NCBI GenBank assembly: GCA_937923625.1
Contig: CALDTV010000012.1
Span: forward strand, 1 to 60,072
Length of the DNA: 60,072 nt
From: an uncultured Alphaproteobacteria bacterium
Lineage (GTDB): Bacteria > Pseudomonadota > Alphaproteobacteria > Micavibrionales > Micavibrionaceae
Direction of reading: 5' to 3'
Below are positions 25,928 through 35,201 of this stretch, in pieces; positions within the stretch are counted from its first letter, which is position 1, and every line of letters begins with the position of its first letter. A model generated the notes under the pieces. That model was not told the DNA's origin. It saw nothing but the letters and a program-made list of their open reading frames with translations, and did no database searches. The position numbers and the translations under genes were made by a program.

Positions 25928-26445
25928 GATGTTTTCGCCTTTTTATCGCGCATGAGGCGTATGATTGTTATGAGGTTTGTTGTCTGCATAAAAAACTCAG
26001 TCAATAAGCCACCAATGGACTGATAAATAAAATCATAAGCAATCCAGCTTAGTGAGGTGATAATCATACAAAGCCGCATAGGAATACCCGATAATTTGTA
26101 AAGCGCAATAGTTGATGAAATGCCAGCAATTAAAGGAAGAATGTCTGCGGCTTTTTGATATGTTATAAGTGTCGCTATGATGTAAATGACAATAAAGAAA
26201 AACATCATATTGTTTGATTTGTAAAATTTTTTAGATAAATGTGTTCTTACCGTACTAATTAAGCTAATGGCTAAACCTGTATAAGCGCCAAGCAAGAAAT
26301 AATGACAACCAAAGGTAAAAACACCAATTGTCAAAAATGTTTTAAACCGATCGTCACCCTTGTTTGCAAAGGCGAAAACCATAAAAAACGCACCGATCAA
26401 GCCAACAATTTGCGTCCAAACATTATAGGCAGATAAATCAATCAT
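25924..26445 (-). CDS. YgjV-family inner membrane protein, copy 1
   Basis: A 173-residue multi-span protein with the family landmarks [75 protein letters not shown] and [10 protein letters not shown]. Its ATG lies inside the 3' end of ruvB (8-base overlap), so its translation is probably coupled to ruvB. By eye the three genes are AT-richer than ruvB, suggesting later arrival in the operon; I did not compute this. Confidence 0.82.
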   Translation of the reverse strand: MIDLSAYNVWTQIVGLIGAFFMVFAFANKGDDRFKTFLTIGVFTFGCHYFLLGAYTGLAISLISTVRTHLSKKFYKSNNMMFFFIVIYIIATLITYQKAADILPLIAGISSTIALYKLSGIPMRLCMIITSLSWIAYDFIYQSIGGLLTEFFMQTTNLITIIRLMRDKKAKTS

Positions 26446-27472
26446 TGAGAAAATCAGTTTGTGAAGTGATCGCGGATTTTAATGGTTTTAGTCCGAGATA
26501 TTTATATCCTTTTTCACTGATGCAGCGGCCTTGGGGGGTGCGTTGGATATAGCCTTGCTGTACCAAATAAGGCTCAATCACATCTTCAACAACATCACGT
26601 TGTTCTGCCAAGACGGCGGCGATGGTTGCCACACCGACAGGGCCGCCGCCGTAATTCTCAATAATGCAGCTCATGTAACGCCTATCCATACTATCGAGGC
26701 CTTGCGCGTCGACATCCATGCGTTGCATCGCTGTATCGGCGATTTTGGCATCGACTTTATTTTGTTTGGCAACTTGTGCGAAATCACGCACGCGGCGGGT
26801 TAATCGTCCTGCAATACGTGGCGTGCCGCGGGAGCGCTTGGCAATTTCTTGCGCGCCATCATCGGTTAAATCTATGCCAAGAATGCGCCCAGAGCGTTGA
26901 ACAATCAGCCCCAACTCTTCAACGCTGTAAAATTCAAGGCGTAACGGAATGCCAAAACGATCCCGTAAAGGATTGGTGAGCAGACCACTGCGCGTTGTCG
27001 CGCCAATAAGCGTGAAAGGCGGCAAATCAATTTGCACCGACCGCGCCGCAGGCCCCTCGCCGATAATCAAATCAAGCTTACGGTCTTCCATGGCGGGATA
27101 GAGAATCTCCTCAACCGCACTATTGAGGCGGTGAATTTCATCAATGAATAAAACGTCATGCGGTTGTAAATTGGTAAGAATAGCCGCGAGGTCTCCTGCT
27201 TTGCCAATCACGGGGCCAGAAGTCGCACGAAACCCAACCCCCATTTCCTTCGCAATAATTTGCGCCAATGTTGTTTTCCCCAACCCCGGCGGGCCAAAAA
27301 GGAGGACGTGATCCATGGCATCGCCGCGTACTTTTGCGGCTTCGATAAAAACTTTTAAATTCTCCCGCAATTCTGGCTGGCCGATAAATTCATCGAGCTG
27401 TAATGGTCGCAATGGATTTTCGAGGGCTTGTTCGGCTTCTTGGGGGATGGCTTGAAGGTCTGGGTTGTTCAT
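26438..27472 (-). CDS. ruvB: Holliday junction branch migration helicase RuvB
   Basis: A 344-residue AAA+ motor. Walker A is [12 protein letters not shown], Walker B is [10 protein letters not shown], sensor 1 is GATTRSGLL and sensor 2 lies in [11 protein letters not shown], followed by the winged helix ending in [15 protein letters not shown]. RuvB hexamers pull DNA through the RuvA-bound junction. It overlaps ruvA by ATGA (27472-27469). Confidence 0.98.
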   Translation of the reverse strand: MNNPDLQAIPQEAEQALENPLRPLQLDEFIGQPELRENLKVFIEAAKVRGDAMDHVLLFGPPGLGKTTLAQIIAKEMGVGFRATSGPVIGKAGDLAAILTNLQPHDVLFIDEIHRLNSAVEEILYPAMEDRKLDLIIGEGPAARSVQIDLPPFTLIGATTRSGLLTNPLRDRFGIPLRLEFYSVEELGLIVQRSGRILGIDLTDDGAQEIAKRSRGTPRIAGRLTRRVRDFAQVAKQNKVDAKIADTAMQRMDVDAQGLDSMDRRYMSCIIENYGGGPVGVATIAAVLAEQRDVVEDVIEPYLVQQGYIQRTPQGRCISEKGYKYLGLKPLKSAITSQTDFLND

Positions 27473-28092
27473 AGCGCCAACTCCTGCAATGCAAGGCGGA
27501 TCATTTCAGATAATTCAAGTTCATTATCATTGCTTTGTTTTACATTCATCACGGCGGCATAGGCATCCGTGCGTTGATAGCCGAGGTTAATAAGCGCAGA
27601 AACAGCGTCTTGATCAACGCCCCCTGCTCCCGCACCGTCATTAATAGCGTTCGGAATAGCGACACCTTTTGGTTTGGCCTCAAGATCAATTTTTCCTGCT
27701 TTGTCTTTTAGCTCCGTCAAAATACGTGCGGCAAGTTTTGGCCCAACGCCTTCGGCGCGTTGAATGGCGGGTTTATCGCCCGCCGCAATCGCAAAACCAA
27801 TTTGATCTGGGGGGCAAGCGGTAAGAATATTCATGGCGGCCTTTGCGCCAACGCCCTGCACGGAAATAAGAAGGCGAAACCATTGTTGTTCAGCGGCGCT
27901 TAAAAAACCATATAAATTAAAAGCATCTTCGCGAATTTGCGTGTCAATAAGCAGTGATAATGGCTCACCCACGCCATGACATTGCGCCAATGTCGCGCTT
28001 GAGGCATATACCTGATACCCCACCCCCTGCACATCAAGGATGAGAAAATTGTCATGAACACTATCAAGAATGCCAGAAAGTTTTGAAATCAT
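27469..28092 (-). CDS. ruvA: Holliday junction RuvA
   Basis: A 207-residue DNA-junction binding subunit: N-terminal OB-fold ([28 protein letters not shown]), two helix-hairpin-helix motifs ([14 protein letters not shown] and [14 protein letters not shown]), a flexible linker, and C-terminal domain III ([19 protein letters not shown]) that contacts RuvB. It is separated from ruvC by a LysE-type gene rather than lying directly after it. Confidence 0.97.
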   Translation of the reverse strand: MISKLSGILDSVHDNFLILDVQGVGYQVYASSATLAQCHGVGEPLSLLIDTQIREDAFNLYGFLSAAEQQWFRLLISVQGVGAKAAMNILTACPPDQIGFAIAAGDKPAIQRAEGVGPKLAARILTELKDKAGKIDLEAKPKGVAIPNAINDGAGAGGVDQDAVSALINLGYQRTDAYAAVMNVKQSNDNELELSEMIRLALQELAL

Positions 28093-28105
28093 AATAAATA
28101 CCTGT

Positions 28106-28786
28106 CTAAAGAACGTCGTTTATTTCAAATGCCATATTTTGCCCAAAAAACGCGGAGTAAAGAAGAAAGATAGCTATCAGTAAAAAACTAATATTAATAA
28201 AAAGATTGATATTTTTGCCTGTGTTACCACCTAAAAAAGCGCGTTTCAATTGTGAGATAAGTGTTAATAAAGGCCAGTCCACCATAATCCCAGACAGCAA
28301 AACCAAAGATGCACCTAAAAGAAAGCTATTTACGTCTAAGCCGTCTAACGGAATTAAAGAGGGTAAAATACCAATAAAGTAAAATATCCAAAATGGACTG
28401 GTCATTGCCATGAAAAAACCTAGGGTAAAACTTCCAAAAAATCCTGACTTTTTTTGAATGGCATTATTTGCCTTAGTAAGATTTGGAGCAGTTTCATTTC
28501 TATAAATTTTCTTAAAACCTCTGGTGCTTAAATAAATTAAATAAATAGCCCCCAAGATTTGTAAGACAAAACCCGTATAAGAAAAAATATCTGACAATGC
28601 TTTATAACCAAGACCAGCAACGACAAAGAAAATTGAGCACATCAAGATGCTACCGAAGGAAAATGAAATGCCATAAGGCAAACCTTTATCAAGGGTTGTC
28701 GCAATTTTTAATAGCTGGGCAGGCCCTGGCTTAATCCACATCAATAACATTGAGATAAAAAATATAAGTCCTGCGTCGAAGGTCAT
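28106..28786 (-). CDS. LysE/RhtB-type amino acid exporter family protein
   Basis: A 226-residue protein with about six membrane segments. The family signature KPGPAQLLKIATTLDKGLPYG is near residues 19-38, followed by GISFSFGSILMCSIFFVVAGLG, a TRGFKKIY cytoplasmic loop, LGFFMAMTSPFWIFYF and LGGNTGKNINLFINISFLLIAI. LysE/RhtB proteins export amino acids or related small molecules; the substrate cannot be read from sequence. It sits between ruvC (25 bases) and ruvA (13 bases), an unusual place. Confidence 0.85.
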   Translation of the reverse strand: MTFDAGLIFFISMLLMWIKPGPAQLLKIATTLDKGLPYGISFSFGSILMCSIFFVVAGLGYKALSDIFSYTGFVLQILGAIYLIYLSTRGFKKIYRNETAPNLTKANNAIQKKSGFFGSFTLGFFMAMTSPFWIFYFIGILPSLIPLDGLDVNSFLLGASLVLLSGIMVDWPLLTLISQLKRAFLGGNTGKNINLFINISFLLIAIFLLYSAFFGQNMAFEINDVL

Positions 28787-28811
28787 AAATAAATTCCTTT
28801 GAATATTAAAT

Positions 28812-29321
28812 TCATCGCGCTGCGCCGATCATTTTACCGCCCATCAGCACACTTGAATGGGCATGATGCGCGTGACAGATGGCCACGGCAAGGGCATCGG
28901 CCTCATCTTCGCCAATCTCTCCACAGGTAGGAAGCAAAACGCGGATCATCATGCCAACTTGATCTTTACCCGCCTTCCCCGCGCCAACAACAGATTTCTT
29001 CACGAGGTTGGCAGGATATTCCCCAACGACTAAGTCGTGGCGTGCGGGAACGACCATTGCCACACCGCGTGCCACGCCAAGTTTTAAAGCGCTTGCGGGG
29101 TTATTATTCATGAAGGTTTCTTCAATCGCGGCTTGGTCAGGGATAAAGCGCGCCAGCACTTCGCACATACCATCATCAATTTGCCGCACCCGCTCAGGGA
29201 GTGTTTTCGATGCCGTGGTTTTGATGAGGCCGCTTGCGACGTAGGACAGGCGGTGGCCTTCGGATTCAATGATCCCCCATCCTGTTTTTTGTAAACCTGG
29301 ATCTATTCCTAATATGCGCAT
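28812..29321 (-). CDS. ruvC: Holliday junction resolvase RuvC
   Basis: A 169-residue RNase H-fold nuclease. Catalytic acids are visible: Asp7 in GIDPGLQKTGWG, Glu in AAIEETFMNNNPASALKLG, and the C-terminal pair in GEDEADALAVAICHAHH. It cuts four-way junctions symmetrically. The gap of 105 bases from yebC may hold the promoter of the ruv-tol string. Confidence 0.97.
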   Translation of the reverse strand: MRILGIDPGLQKTGWGIIESEGHRLSYVASGLIKTTASKTLPERVRQIDDGMCEVLARFIPDQAAIEETFMNNNPASALKLGVARGVAMVVPARHDLVVGEYPANLVKKSVVGAGKAGKDQVGMMIRVLLPTCGEIGEDEADALAVAICHAHHAHSSVLMGGKMIGAAR

Positions 29322-29426
29322 TTATGAACCCCAATGTTATCTTTGATATAGGAGGGATGCTTTGGGCAGACCGAAGCAATATAATGATGACTCCATTAAA
29401 GCACAAAAGGTGAACAGGTGATAGCC

Positions 29427-30182
29427 CTATTCTTCCGCCATTAATTTTTCCATGATGTCATCACTGACATCCATGTTGGTTGTGACGACCTGAACATCGT
29501 CATCATCTTCAAGGGCTTCAACCAATTTCATCATGGTGGAGGCTTGGTCTTCGTTGATTTCACTCATCGTGTTTGGTTGCCAGATCAGCTCGGCCTTTTC
29601 TGCTTCACCGAATTTCGGCTCTAATGCATCACGAACGGCGGCCAAATCTTCCATGCCAGTTGTGATAATATGGAAGGATTCATCAGTTTCGCAATTTTCT
29701 GCGCCTGCTTCGACGGCGGCTTCAAACATCTCATCGCCAGAAGCTTTATCAAGGGGGTAGATAATTTGCCCCATGCGGTCAAACATAAACCCAACAGAGC
29801 CTTCTTCGCCTAAATTGCCGCCAAATTTGCCAAAGGCGGTACGCACTTCAGCAAAAGTTCTGGCGCGGTTATCGGTTAGGGCATCCACAACAATCGCCAC
29901 GCCGCCTGCGCCATAGCCCTCATAACGAACTTCTTCGTAATTGGTTTGATCGGCGCCGCCTGCCCCTGTTTCGATGGCGCGTTTGATTCGGTCATTGGGC
30001 ATGTTGACGGCTTTGGCTTTAGAGATAGCAAGGCGCAAGCGCGGGTTCATATCAGGATCGCCGCCGCCCAATTTTGCCGCGACAATAATTTCACGCCCAA
30101 CTTTTGTGAATGCCTTGGCACGCAGTTTATCCTGCTTGCCTTTACGGTGTTGAATATTTGCCCATTTGGAATGACCAGCCAT
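29427..30182 (-). CDS. yebC: YebC/TACO1 family protein
   Basis: A 251-residue protein beginning MAGHSKWANIQHRKGKQD, the invariant family start, with RLRLAISKAKAVNMPNDRIKRAI and GYGAGGVAIVVDALTDNR. YebC homologues have been described as transcriptional regulators and, more recently, as translation factors for proline-rich stretches. It precedes ruvC, as in many Proteobacteria. Confidence 0.97.
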   Translation of the reverse strand: MAGHSKWANIQHRKGKQDKLRAKAFTKVGREIIVAAKLGGGDPDMNPRLRLAISKAKAVNMPNDRIKRAIETGAGGADQTNYEEVRYEGYGAGGVAIVVDALTDNRARTFAEVRTAFGKFGGNLGEEGSVGFMFDRMGQIIYPLDKASGDEMFEAAVEAGAENCETDESFHIITTGMEDLAAVRDALEPKFGEAEKAELIWQPNTMSEINEDQASTMMKLVEALEDDDDVQVVTTNMDVSDDIMEKLMAEE

Positions 30183-30217
30183 GCTTTTTTCTTTCTGCCT
30201 TAATCTGTTTTGGAACG

Positions 30218-30232
30218 GGTAGCCCTGCTACC
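30218..30232. repeat. REP-like hairpin GGTAGC-cct-GCTACC
   Basis: A second copy of the element at 7176-7190. AACGGGTAGC and GCTACC are shared; only the three loop bases differ. It lies in the 53-base gap between the phosphoesterase stop and the yebC start. Confidence 0.6.
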
Positions 30233-30235
30233 GCG

Positions 30236-31051
30236 TTAAAACTCAGGAATCTCTTGTGATAATCTACCACCCACGCGGATCGGTGCAATGTTTTTTGCCA
30301 AACCTGTTATGTCATCTGTTTCGATGAGTGTTCCACAAAGCGTGGCTTCGCCATCGGCAGGAGACATACGATCAATGGCAATTTTGCGGGTGAATCTATC
30401 AATCGGCACAGAAGATTTTACCCCTATAACACTATCATAATCACCACACATGCCCGCATCTGTTTGATAGGCCGTGCCTTTTGTTAATATCTGCGCGTCC
30501 GCTGTGGGAATATGGGTGTGCGTACCAACAACCGCGGAGACACGCCCATCTAAATATTGGCCTAAAGCCATTTTTTCCGACGTTGCTTCGGCGTGAAAAT
30601 CAACGAAGACAGAACAGCCATTACCAATTTTAAGGTCTTTTAAAATTTCATCCGCCACGTCAAAAGGCGCATCAAAATGATGCTTCATAAAGACCGTGCC
30701 ACATAAATGAATGACAATAATTTTTGCGCCATTCGCTGTAATCATTTCCCAAACACCTTTGCCCGGAGTGTGTGAAGGCAAGTTTGCTGCACGCAAGATA
30801 TTATGTTTGTTTTCAACGACGCACATCATCTCCCGTTGATCCCAAATATGGTCGCCCCCCGTCAGGCAATCTACGCCCACATCCATTATTTCTTTAGCCG
30901 TGTCTTTGGTGACACCGCGCCCATTGGCGGCGTTATCGACGTTACAAATAACAACATCGCTTTTAAGTTTTTCTTTAAGGTCCGGCAGGTGTTTTTTTAT
31001 GGCATCACGACCGCTGCGGCCAAAAACATCCCCTAGGAATAAAATTCTCAT
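30236..31051 (-). CDS. YmdB-type metallophosphoesterase (TIGR00282)
   Basis: A 271-residue dimetal phosphoesterase. Metal-binding residues lie in LFLGDVFGRSGRDAIKKHLP, VICNVDNAANGRG, CLTGGDHIWDQ, FVDFHAEATSEKMALGQYLDG and VVGTHTHIPTADAQIL. The Bacillus homologue YmdB hydrolyses 2',3'-cyclic nucleotides and influences motility and biofilm choices. In Alphaproteobacteria it usually stands between the cyclo-ligase gene and yebC, as here. Confidence 0.93.
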   Translation of the reverse strand: MRILFLGDVFGRSGRDAIKKHLPDLKEKLKSDVVICNVDNAANGRGVTKDTAKEIMDVGVDCLTGGDHIWDQREMMCVVENKHNILRAANLPSHTPGKGVWEMITANGAKIIVIHLCGTVFMKHHFDAPFDVADEILKDLKIGNGCSVFVDFHAEATSEKMALGQYLDGRVSAVVGTHTHIPTADAQILTKGTAYQTDAGMCGDYDSVIGVKSSVPIDRFTRKIAIDRMSPADGEATLCGTLIETDDITGLAKNIAPIRVGGRLSQEIPEF

Positions 31052-31090
31052 GCATTTTTAAAAGCGGTCATGCGCGCAAGCGCGAGGACG

Positions 31091-31657
31091 CTATCCTTCT
31101 TTAAAGCTAGTAACACCTTGCGGGGTCAAAATATAATCAAGCGGCACATCATGCGGCTCTATCGGCAGTTTAAATAGCACAGCCTGTTCCGCATAGCCAA
31201 TACCGATATAGCTGACTGATTTTTGTGCACGCAAGGCCTCAAGCGTCGCATCATAATAACCACCGCCTTGCCCCAAGCGATATCCCTTTTGATCAAACGC
31301 CAATAAGGGGGCAATCACTATGTCGGGTATAATCGCTTCGCTGTCTTCAGGCTCCTGTATTCCAAACGCGCCTTTGGTCATTTTTGTTTTATGCGTCCAT
31401 GACACGAATTTTAAAACACGGCTGTCTTTTTCAACGCGCGGCAAAGCGCATTGAAAGCCACGATTAACCAGTTCGTCCATTAAAAAGCAGCAATCAAATT
31501 CTTTCTTATGCGGCCAGTAAAGCGCGATTATTTGATCCTTTGAGGGCGTAAAATATTTAAAAAACGTTTCTATAATTATTTCAAAATCTGCCCCATCCAC
31601 ATCCAGCCTGTCACGGTGCAAGCGCGCTTGTTCTCTATAGGTTTGTTTTTGTGACAT
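31091..31657 (-). CDS. 5-formyltetrahydrofolate cyclo-ligase
   Basis: A 188-residue ATP-dependent enzyme returning 5-formyl-THF to the folate pool (5,10-methenyl-THF). Marks are the N-terminal REQARLHRDRL, the substrate loop and the phosphate-binding GQGGGYYDATL near the C-terminus. It is encoded just downstream of the 6S RNA, the classic bacterial arrangement in which 6S RNA and this gene are linked. Confidence 0.95.
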   Translation of the reverse strand: MSQKQTYREQARLHRDRLDVDGADFEIIIETFFKYFTPSKDQIIALYWPHKKEFDCCFLMDELVNRGFQCALPRVEKDSRVLKFVSWTHKTKMTKGAFGIQEPEDSEAIIPDIVIAPLLAFDQKGYRLGQGGGYYDATLEALRAQKSVSYIGIGYAEQAVLFKLPIEPHDVPLDYILTPQGVTSFKEG

Positions 31658-31779
31658 GTTTTTCTGCCTCAGGCACGTAAACGCGCTACGGCCTCATTAT
31701 TTAACGATAATTTGTCGTGTCAGCCTTGGTCGGCTTGCTAACTTGAAACCATTTAAACGCGACGCGTTTTAAAATTAAG

Positions 31780-31950
31780 TCGCCGCGGAAGCCGTGCCCG
31801 TAACAATATTCGTCATGAAGCCCTAAAAAATAAGGTGGGCGCCGTGTGCCATGCCGAAGCGGCAAAACACTAAGAACACAACAGGGACAGCTCCCTCATG
31901 CGAATGCATCGGCCTCAAGAATAATGGGGGGTCACCTGCCCCGCAGCTAT
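31780..31950 (-). ncRNA. ssrS: 6S RNA
   Basis: Between zapA and the cyclo-ligase gene lies a structured, non-coding minus-strand segment. A closing stem pairs GCUGCGG (31947-31941) with CCGCGGC (31788-31782). Inside are GAGGCCGAUGCAUUCGCAUG and GGGAGCUGUCCCUG-like alphaproteobacterial 6S features near the 5' side. TATAAC at 31960-31955 is a plausible -10. 6S RNA mimics an open promoter and holds sigma-70 RNA polymerase in stationary phase. Ends are estimated from the stem. I rely on synteny plus structure, not on a covariance search. Confidence 0.8.
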
Positions 31951-32055
31951 AAAAGTTATAACCGACATTGATGGAAAATAACAGCATAATCCGCCGTAAC
32001 GAAGCAGTAGAATATCAGCGGCAAGCCAGCCTTTTTGTGACACTATTTATTATTT

Positions 32056-32394
32056 TTAAGCTTTTTGTAGCTCACTCGTAAGTTTTTCAATACGTTCTGC
32101 CATATGGTCAATAGCGTTCGTGATTTTGCCTTCATCTTCGGTAGTGATCTGCAGGCCTTGTAATGGCGCTCTATTAACATTTGCCGCGGCATCACGGGCA
32201 TCGAACAATTCATCTGCCATGATGATTGACGTCAAAACAAGTAAATGGGAGTCATTTGTGCCCGCGCCAGCCGCCTTAATGGCCTTTAAGCGATCATCGA
32301 CAAAGTTGGCTAAATCCATGACGCGTTGTTCTTGACCCTCATCACAAGCGATACCATATTGGCGACCATTTATGCTTACATTTACTTCAGACAT
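32056..32394 (-). CDS. zapA: Cell division protein ZapA
   Basis: A 112-residue protein starting MSEVNVSINGRQYGIACDEG, with VMDLANFVDDRLKAIKAAG, LLVLTSIIMADELFDAR and a C-terminal coiled coil. ZapA cross-links FtsZ protofilaments at the division ring. The open frame extends five codons upstream to 32409, but the ATG at 32394 matches the family start and avoids most overlap with the DUF4164 gene. Confidence 0.92.
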   Translation of the reverse strand: MSEVNVSINGRQYGIACDEGQEQRVMDLANFVDDRLKAIKAAGAGTNDSHLLVLTSIIMADELFDARDAAANVNRAPLQGLQITTEDEGKITNAIDHMAERIEKLTSELQKA

Positions 32395-32398
32395 GTTT

Positions 32399-32632
32399 TT
32401 ATTCCTCATCTCTCAAAAGTTTTTCAACCTTGGCTATTGCCCCATCTAAGCGACTGGCCAAAGCTTTTGTGTCGACATCGGCTTGCGTCGCAGACGTTAC
32501 GGAGAATAAATCTGGCGGAGATGTTCTTTTGCGGGGCTTGCTCGCCTCTTTTTGCATATTAGAAGCAGATTCTTCCAACGTGTCCAAAGCCTTACTAAGG
32601 TCATTCAACGAAGATTTTATAGCAGCGGTCAC
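32399..32632 (-). CDS. DUF4164-like small coiled-coil protein
   Basis: A 77-residue charged protein. N-terminal (SSLNDLSKALDTLEESASNM) and C-terminal (DTKALASRLDGAIAKVEKLL) helices are separated by a Lys/Arg/Pro-Ser linker. It resembles the DUF4164 proteins found before zapA in Alphaproteobacteria and may be a Z-ring accessory factor similar in position to ZapB. Its stop is 4 bases from the zapA start. Confidence 0.7.
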   Translation of the reverse strand: MTAAIKSSLNDLSKALDTLEESASNMQKEASKPRKRTSPPDLFSVTSATQADVDTKALASRLDGAIAKVEKLLRDEE

Positions 32633-32818
32633 TTTGCTCTCCCTATGTCATATAAATTTGTATTATTTTGGCATTATGGACGGTGATCTTGCGGCGTCAA
32701 CCATTCCGCAAGAGTTTTCCGCAGGTTTTACTTGTTCTTTTGTTTCAGGTAGTTGACCTGTGCGTCTTCAAGTTGCATGTTATCGCTTACATAAACACTT
32801 ACACATAAAGGCTCTTAC

Positions 32819-34774
32819 ATGTCCCAAGCTCAAGCCGCAGCTGCGCCAAATGCTTCTTTAGAACTCGATCTTAACAAAATGGCGAATGCGATCCGTATGC
32901 TTTCCATGGATGCGATCAAAAAAGCCAATTCGGGACATACAGGGATGCCGATGGGCATGGCGGATATCGCCACGGTGCTTTATTCAAAATTCTTAAAATT
33001 TGACCCGAAAAATCCGCATTGGACGAACCGTGATCGCTTTATTGTCTCAAACGGTCACGGCTCAATGCTTCCCTACTCTATTGCTTATTTGACGGGGAAT
33101 GAGAAACTCACCATTGAAGAGATCAAAAATTTCCGTCAGCTTGGCTCACATACCCCCGGTCACCCTGAGGTTGATGTGGATGCGAGCATTGAAACGACCA
33201 CGGGCCCGCTTGGTCAGGGCATTTCAAATGCCGTTGGTTTTGCCATTGCGGAACGTATTTTAAATGATAAATATGGCGCAGATTGCGATCACTTTACGTA
33301 TGTTTTCACAGGCGATGGTTGTCTAATGGAGGGAGTGAGTCATGAAGCTTGCTCTCTAGCAGGGCATTTAAAACTCAATAAAATGATCGTGTTTTATGAT
33401 GATAATAACGTCACTATTGATGGCACGATTGATTTAACCTTTAGCGAAAACGTTCAAGAACGCTTCAAGGCCTATGGCTGGAACGTCCTAGAAATTGATG
33501 GGCATGATCACAAAGCCATTGCCAATGCGATTGAAGCGGCGCAAAAATCTGATCGTCCCAACTTGATTGCCTCAAAAACAAAAATTGGTTTTGGTGCGCC
33601 AAATTTTGAAGAACAGCCAAAAGCCCACGGCGCCATCACGGCAGAGGATGAAATCGCCGCGACACGCGAAGCCCTCGATTGGCCGCATGCCCCGTTTGAA
33701 ATTCCAGATGATATTTTGGCGATGTGGCGGTCGTTGGGGATGGAAACACCCAGCAATGCCCTCTCTTATCATATTGACACCTCAAAACTTGAAGCTGTGA
33801 CGGCAGAGCTGAAAAAAACATTTGATGAGGAACGCCCAAGCAAAGCGACGCGTCAAACCTCTGGTGCGTGTTTAGAAAAACTTCTCCCCGCGATTGATAT
33901 GATGGTTGGTGGTTCTGCTGATTTAACAGGCTCGAACAACACCAAAGTCTCTGCTTCTGAATTTTTCACTGCGGAAAATGCGGCTGGAAATTACATTAAT
34001 TACGGCGTGCGCGAGCATGGTATGGCTGCGATTATGAACGGCTTAGCGCTTCATGGTGGCATCATTCCTTATGCGGGAACATTTATGCAATTCGCCGATT
34101 ACAGCCGTCCTGCCATTCGTTTGGCGGCGTTGATGGAGCAACGCGTTATCCATGTCATGACGCATGATTCAATCGGCCTTGGCGAAGATGGGCCAACGCA
34201 CCAACCAGTGGAGCATCTCTCTGCCCTTCGCGCTATTCCCAATTGTTATGTGTATCGTCCGTGCGATGGTATTGAAACGGCAGAATGTTGGGAATTGGCA
34301 ATTAAAAATGAAACCGCCCCTGCTATTATGGCGCTCACCCGTCAGGGCATCCCGACCATCCGCGAAGATGACCCCGTGAATAAATGTTCACTGGGGGCTT
34401 ATATTCTTGAAGATTGCGTAGGAGATGAACCCGAAGTGACCCTTTTCGCCTCTGGCTCCGAAGTGCATTTGGCGATGGAAGCGGCAGAGATTCTGGGTGA
34501 CGGTGTGCGCGTTGTTTCTGTTCCTTGTATGGATTTATTCTGGGAGCAAGATGGCGAATATATTCAATCATTGATCTGTAACAAATCCATCAAAGTTGGT
34601 ATCGAAGCAGGTATTCGTCAAAGCTGGGATCGTTTAATCGGCGGTCATTCGACCTTCATCGGCATGGACAGCTTCGGCGCAAGCGCCCCCGCAGACCAAC
34701 TCTTTAAACATTTCGGCATCACAACGGACGCGATTGTCGCGGCAGTTGAGAGAAAAAGATTAAACGCAAAGTGA
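32819..34774 (+). CDS. tkt: Transketolase
   Basis: A 651-residue thiamine-diphosphate enzyme of the pentose phosphate pathway. N-terminal FLKFDPKNPHWTNRDRFI, TPP-binding GDGCLMEGVSHEAC with NNVTIDG, and the pyrimidine-domain GVREHGMAAIMNGLALHGG are visible. It transfers two-carbon units between sugar phosphates. A TTGACC at 32753-32758 may be part of its promoter. The last four codons and the stop (ending LNAK) lie inside the left inverted-repeat arm at 34759-34792, so the natural C-terminus was probably altered by that insertion. Confidence 0.97.
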   Translation: MSQAQAAAAPNASLELDLNKMANAIRMLSMDAIKKANSGHTGMPMGMADIATVLYSKFLKFDPKNPHWTNRDRFIVSNGHGSMLPYSIAYLTGNEKLTIEEIKNFRQLGSHTPGHPEVDVDASIETTTGPLGQGISNAVGFAIAERILNDKYGADCDHFTYVFTGDGCLMEGVSHEACSLAGHLKLNKMIVFYDDNNVTIDGTIDLTFSENVQERFKAYGWNVLEIDGHDHKAIANAIEAAQKSDRPNLIASKTKIGFGAPNFEEQPKAHGAITAEDEIAATREALDWPHAPFEIPDDILAMWRSLGMETPSNALSYHIDTSKLEAVTAELKKTFDEERPSKATRQTSGACLEKLLPAIDMMVGGSADLTGSNNTKVSASEFFTAENAAGNYINYGVREHGMAAIMNGLALHGGIIPYAGTFMQFADYSRPAIRLAALMEQRVIHVMTHDSIGLGEDGPTHQPVEHLSALRAIPNCYVYRPCDGIETAECWELAIKNETAPAIMALTRQGIPTIREDDPVNKCSLGAYILEDCVGDEPEVTLFASGSEVHLAMEAAEILGDGVRVVSVPCMDLFWEQDGEYIQSLICNKSIKVGIEAGIRQSWDRLIGGHSTFIGMDSFGASAPADQLFKHFGITTDAIVAAVERKRLNAK

Positions 34775-34792
34775 CGCGAAGTCGCGCAAAGT
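34759..34792. repeat. Left inverted-repeat arm of the GxxExxY cassette
   Basis: A 34-base arm that begins ATTAAACGCAAAG and ends CGCAAAGT, containing CGCAAAGT twice and a related GCGAAGT. Its reverse complement matches 35202-35233 at about 28 of 34 aligned positions, allowing two single-base gaps. It includes the tkt stop codon at 34772-34774 and ends directly before the ATG at 34793. Confidence 0.8.
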
Positions 34793-35200
34793 ATGACAGA
34801 GCTTAACGATATAACGGAAGAAACCAACAAACTTTCAAAAGAAATTTTAGATTGTTGTTTCTATATTCATACAAAACTAGGCCCAGGCTTATTAGAGAGT
34901 GTTTATGAGGATTGTTTGTTTCACTTTCTATTGCAAAGAAAAATAAATGTAGAAAAGCAAAAGACACTGCCAATTAAGATTGATGATTTTAAAATTCCTA
35001 CGGCTTTAAGATTAGATTTACTTGTTGAAGATCAAATTATTGTCGAATTGAAATCGGTAGAGCGTTTATTACCTCTTCATGAAGCCCAACTTCATACCTA
35101 CTTGAAATTATCAGGCAAACCTTTAGGTTTACTTTTGAATTTTAACGTTAAATCAATGAAAGATGGCATAAAACGCATCGCTATGACAAAACAAAGATAA
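34793..35200 (+). CDS. GxxExxY family protein, nuclease-like
   Basis: A 135-residue protein with the family motif GLLESVY (Gly32, Glu35, Tyr38) in [14 protein letters not shown] later stretch, [16 protein letters not shown], gives Asp75, Glu85 and Lys87, the spacing of a PD-(D/E)xK nuclease core; the nuclease activity is my inference. The family (TIGR04256) has no established function. The gene fits tightly between two imperfect inverted repeats and is not a metabolic partner of tkt or gap. No ribosome binding site is evident, because the repeat arm occupies that space. Confidence 0.88.
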   Translation: MTELNDITEETNKLSKEILDCCFYIHTKLGPGLLESVYEDCLFHFLLQRKINVEKQKTLPIKIDDFKIPTALRLDLLVEDQIIVELKSVERLLPLHEAQLHTYLKLSGKPLGLLLNFNVKSMKDGIKRIAMTKQR

Positions 35201-35201
35201 A

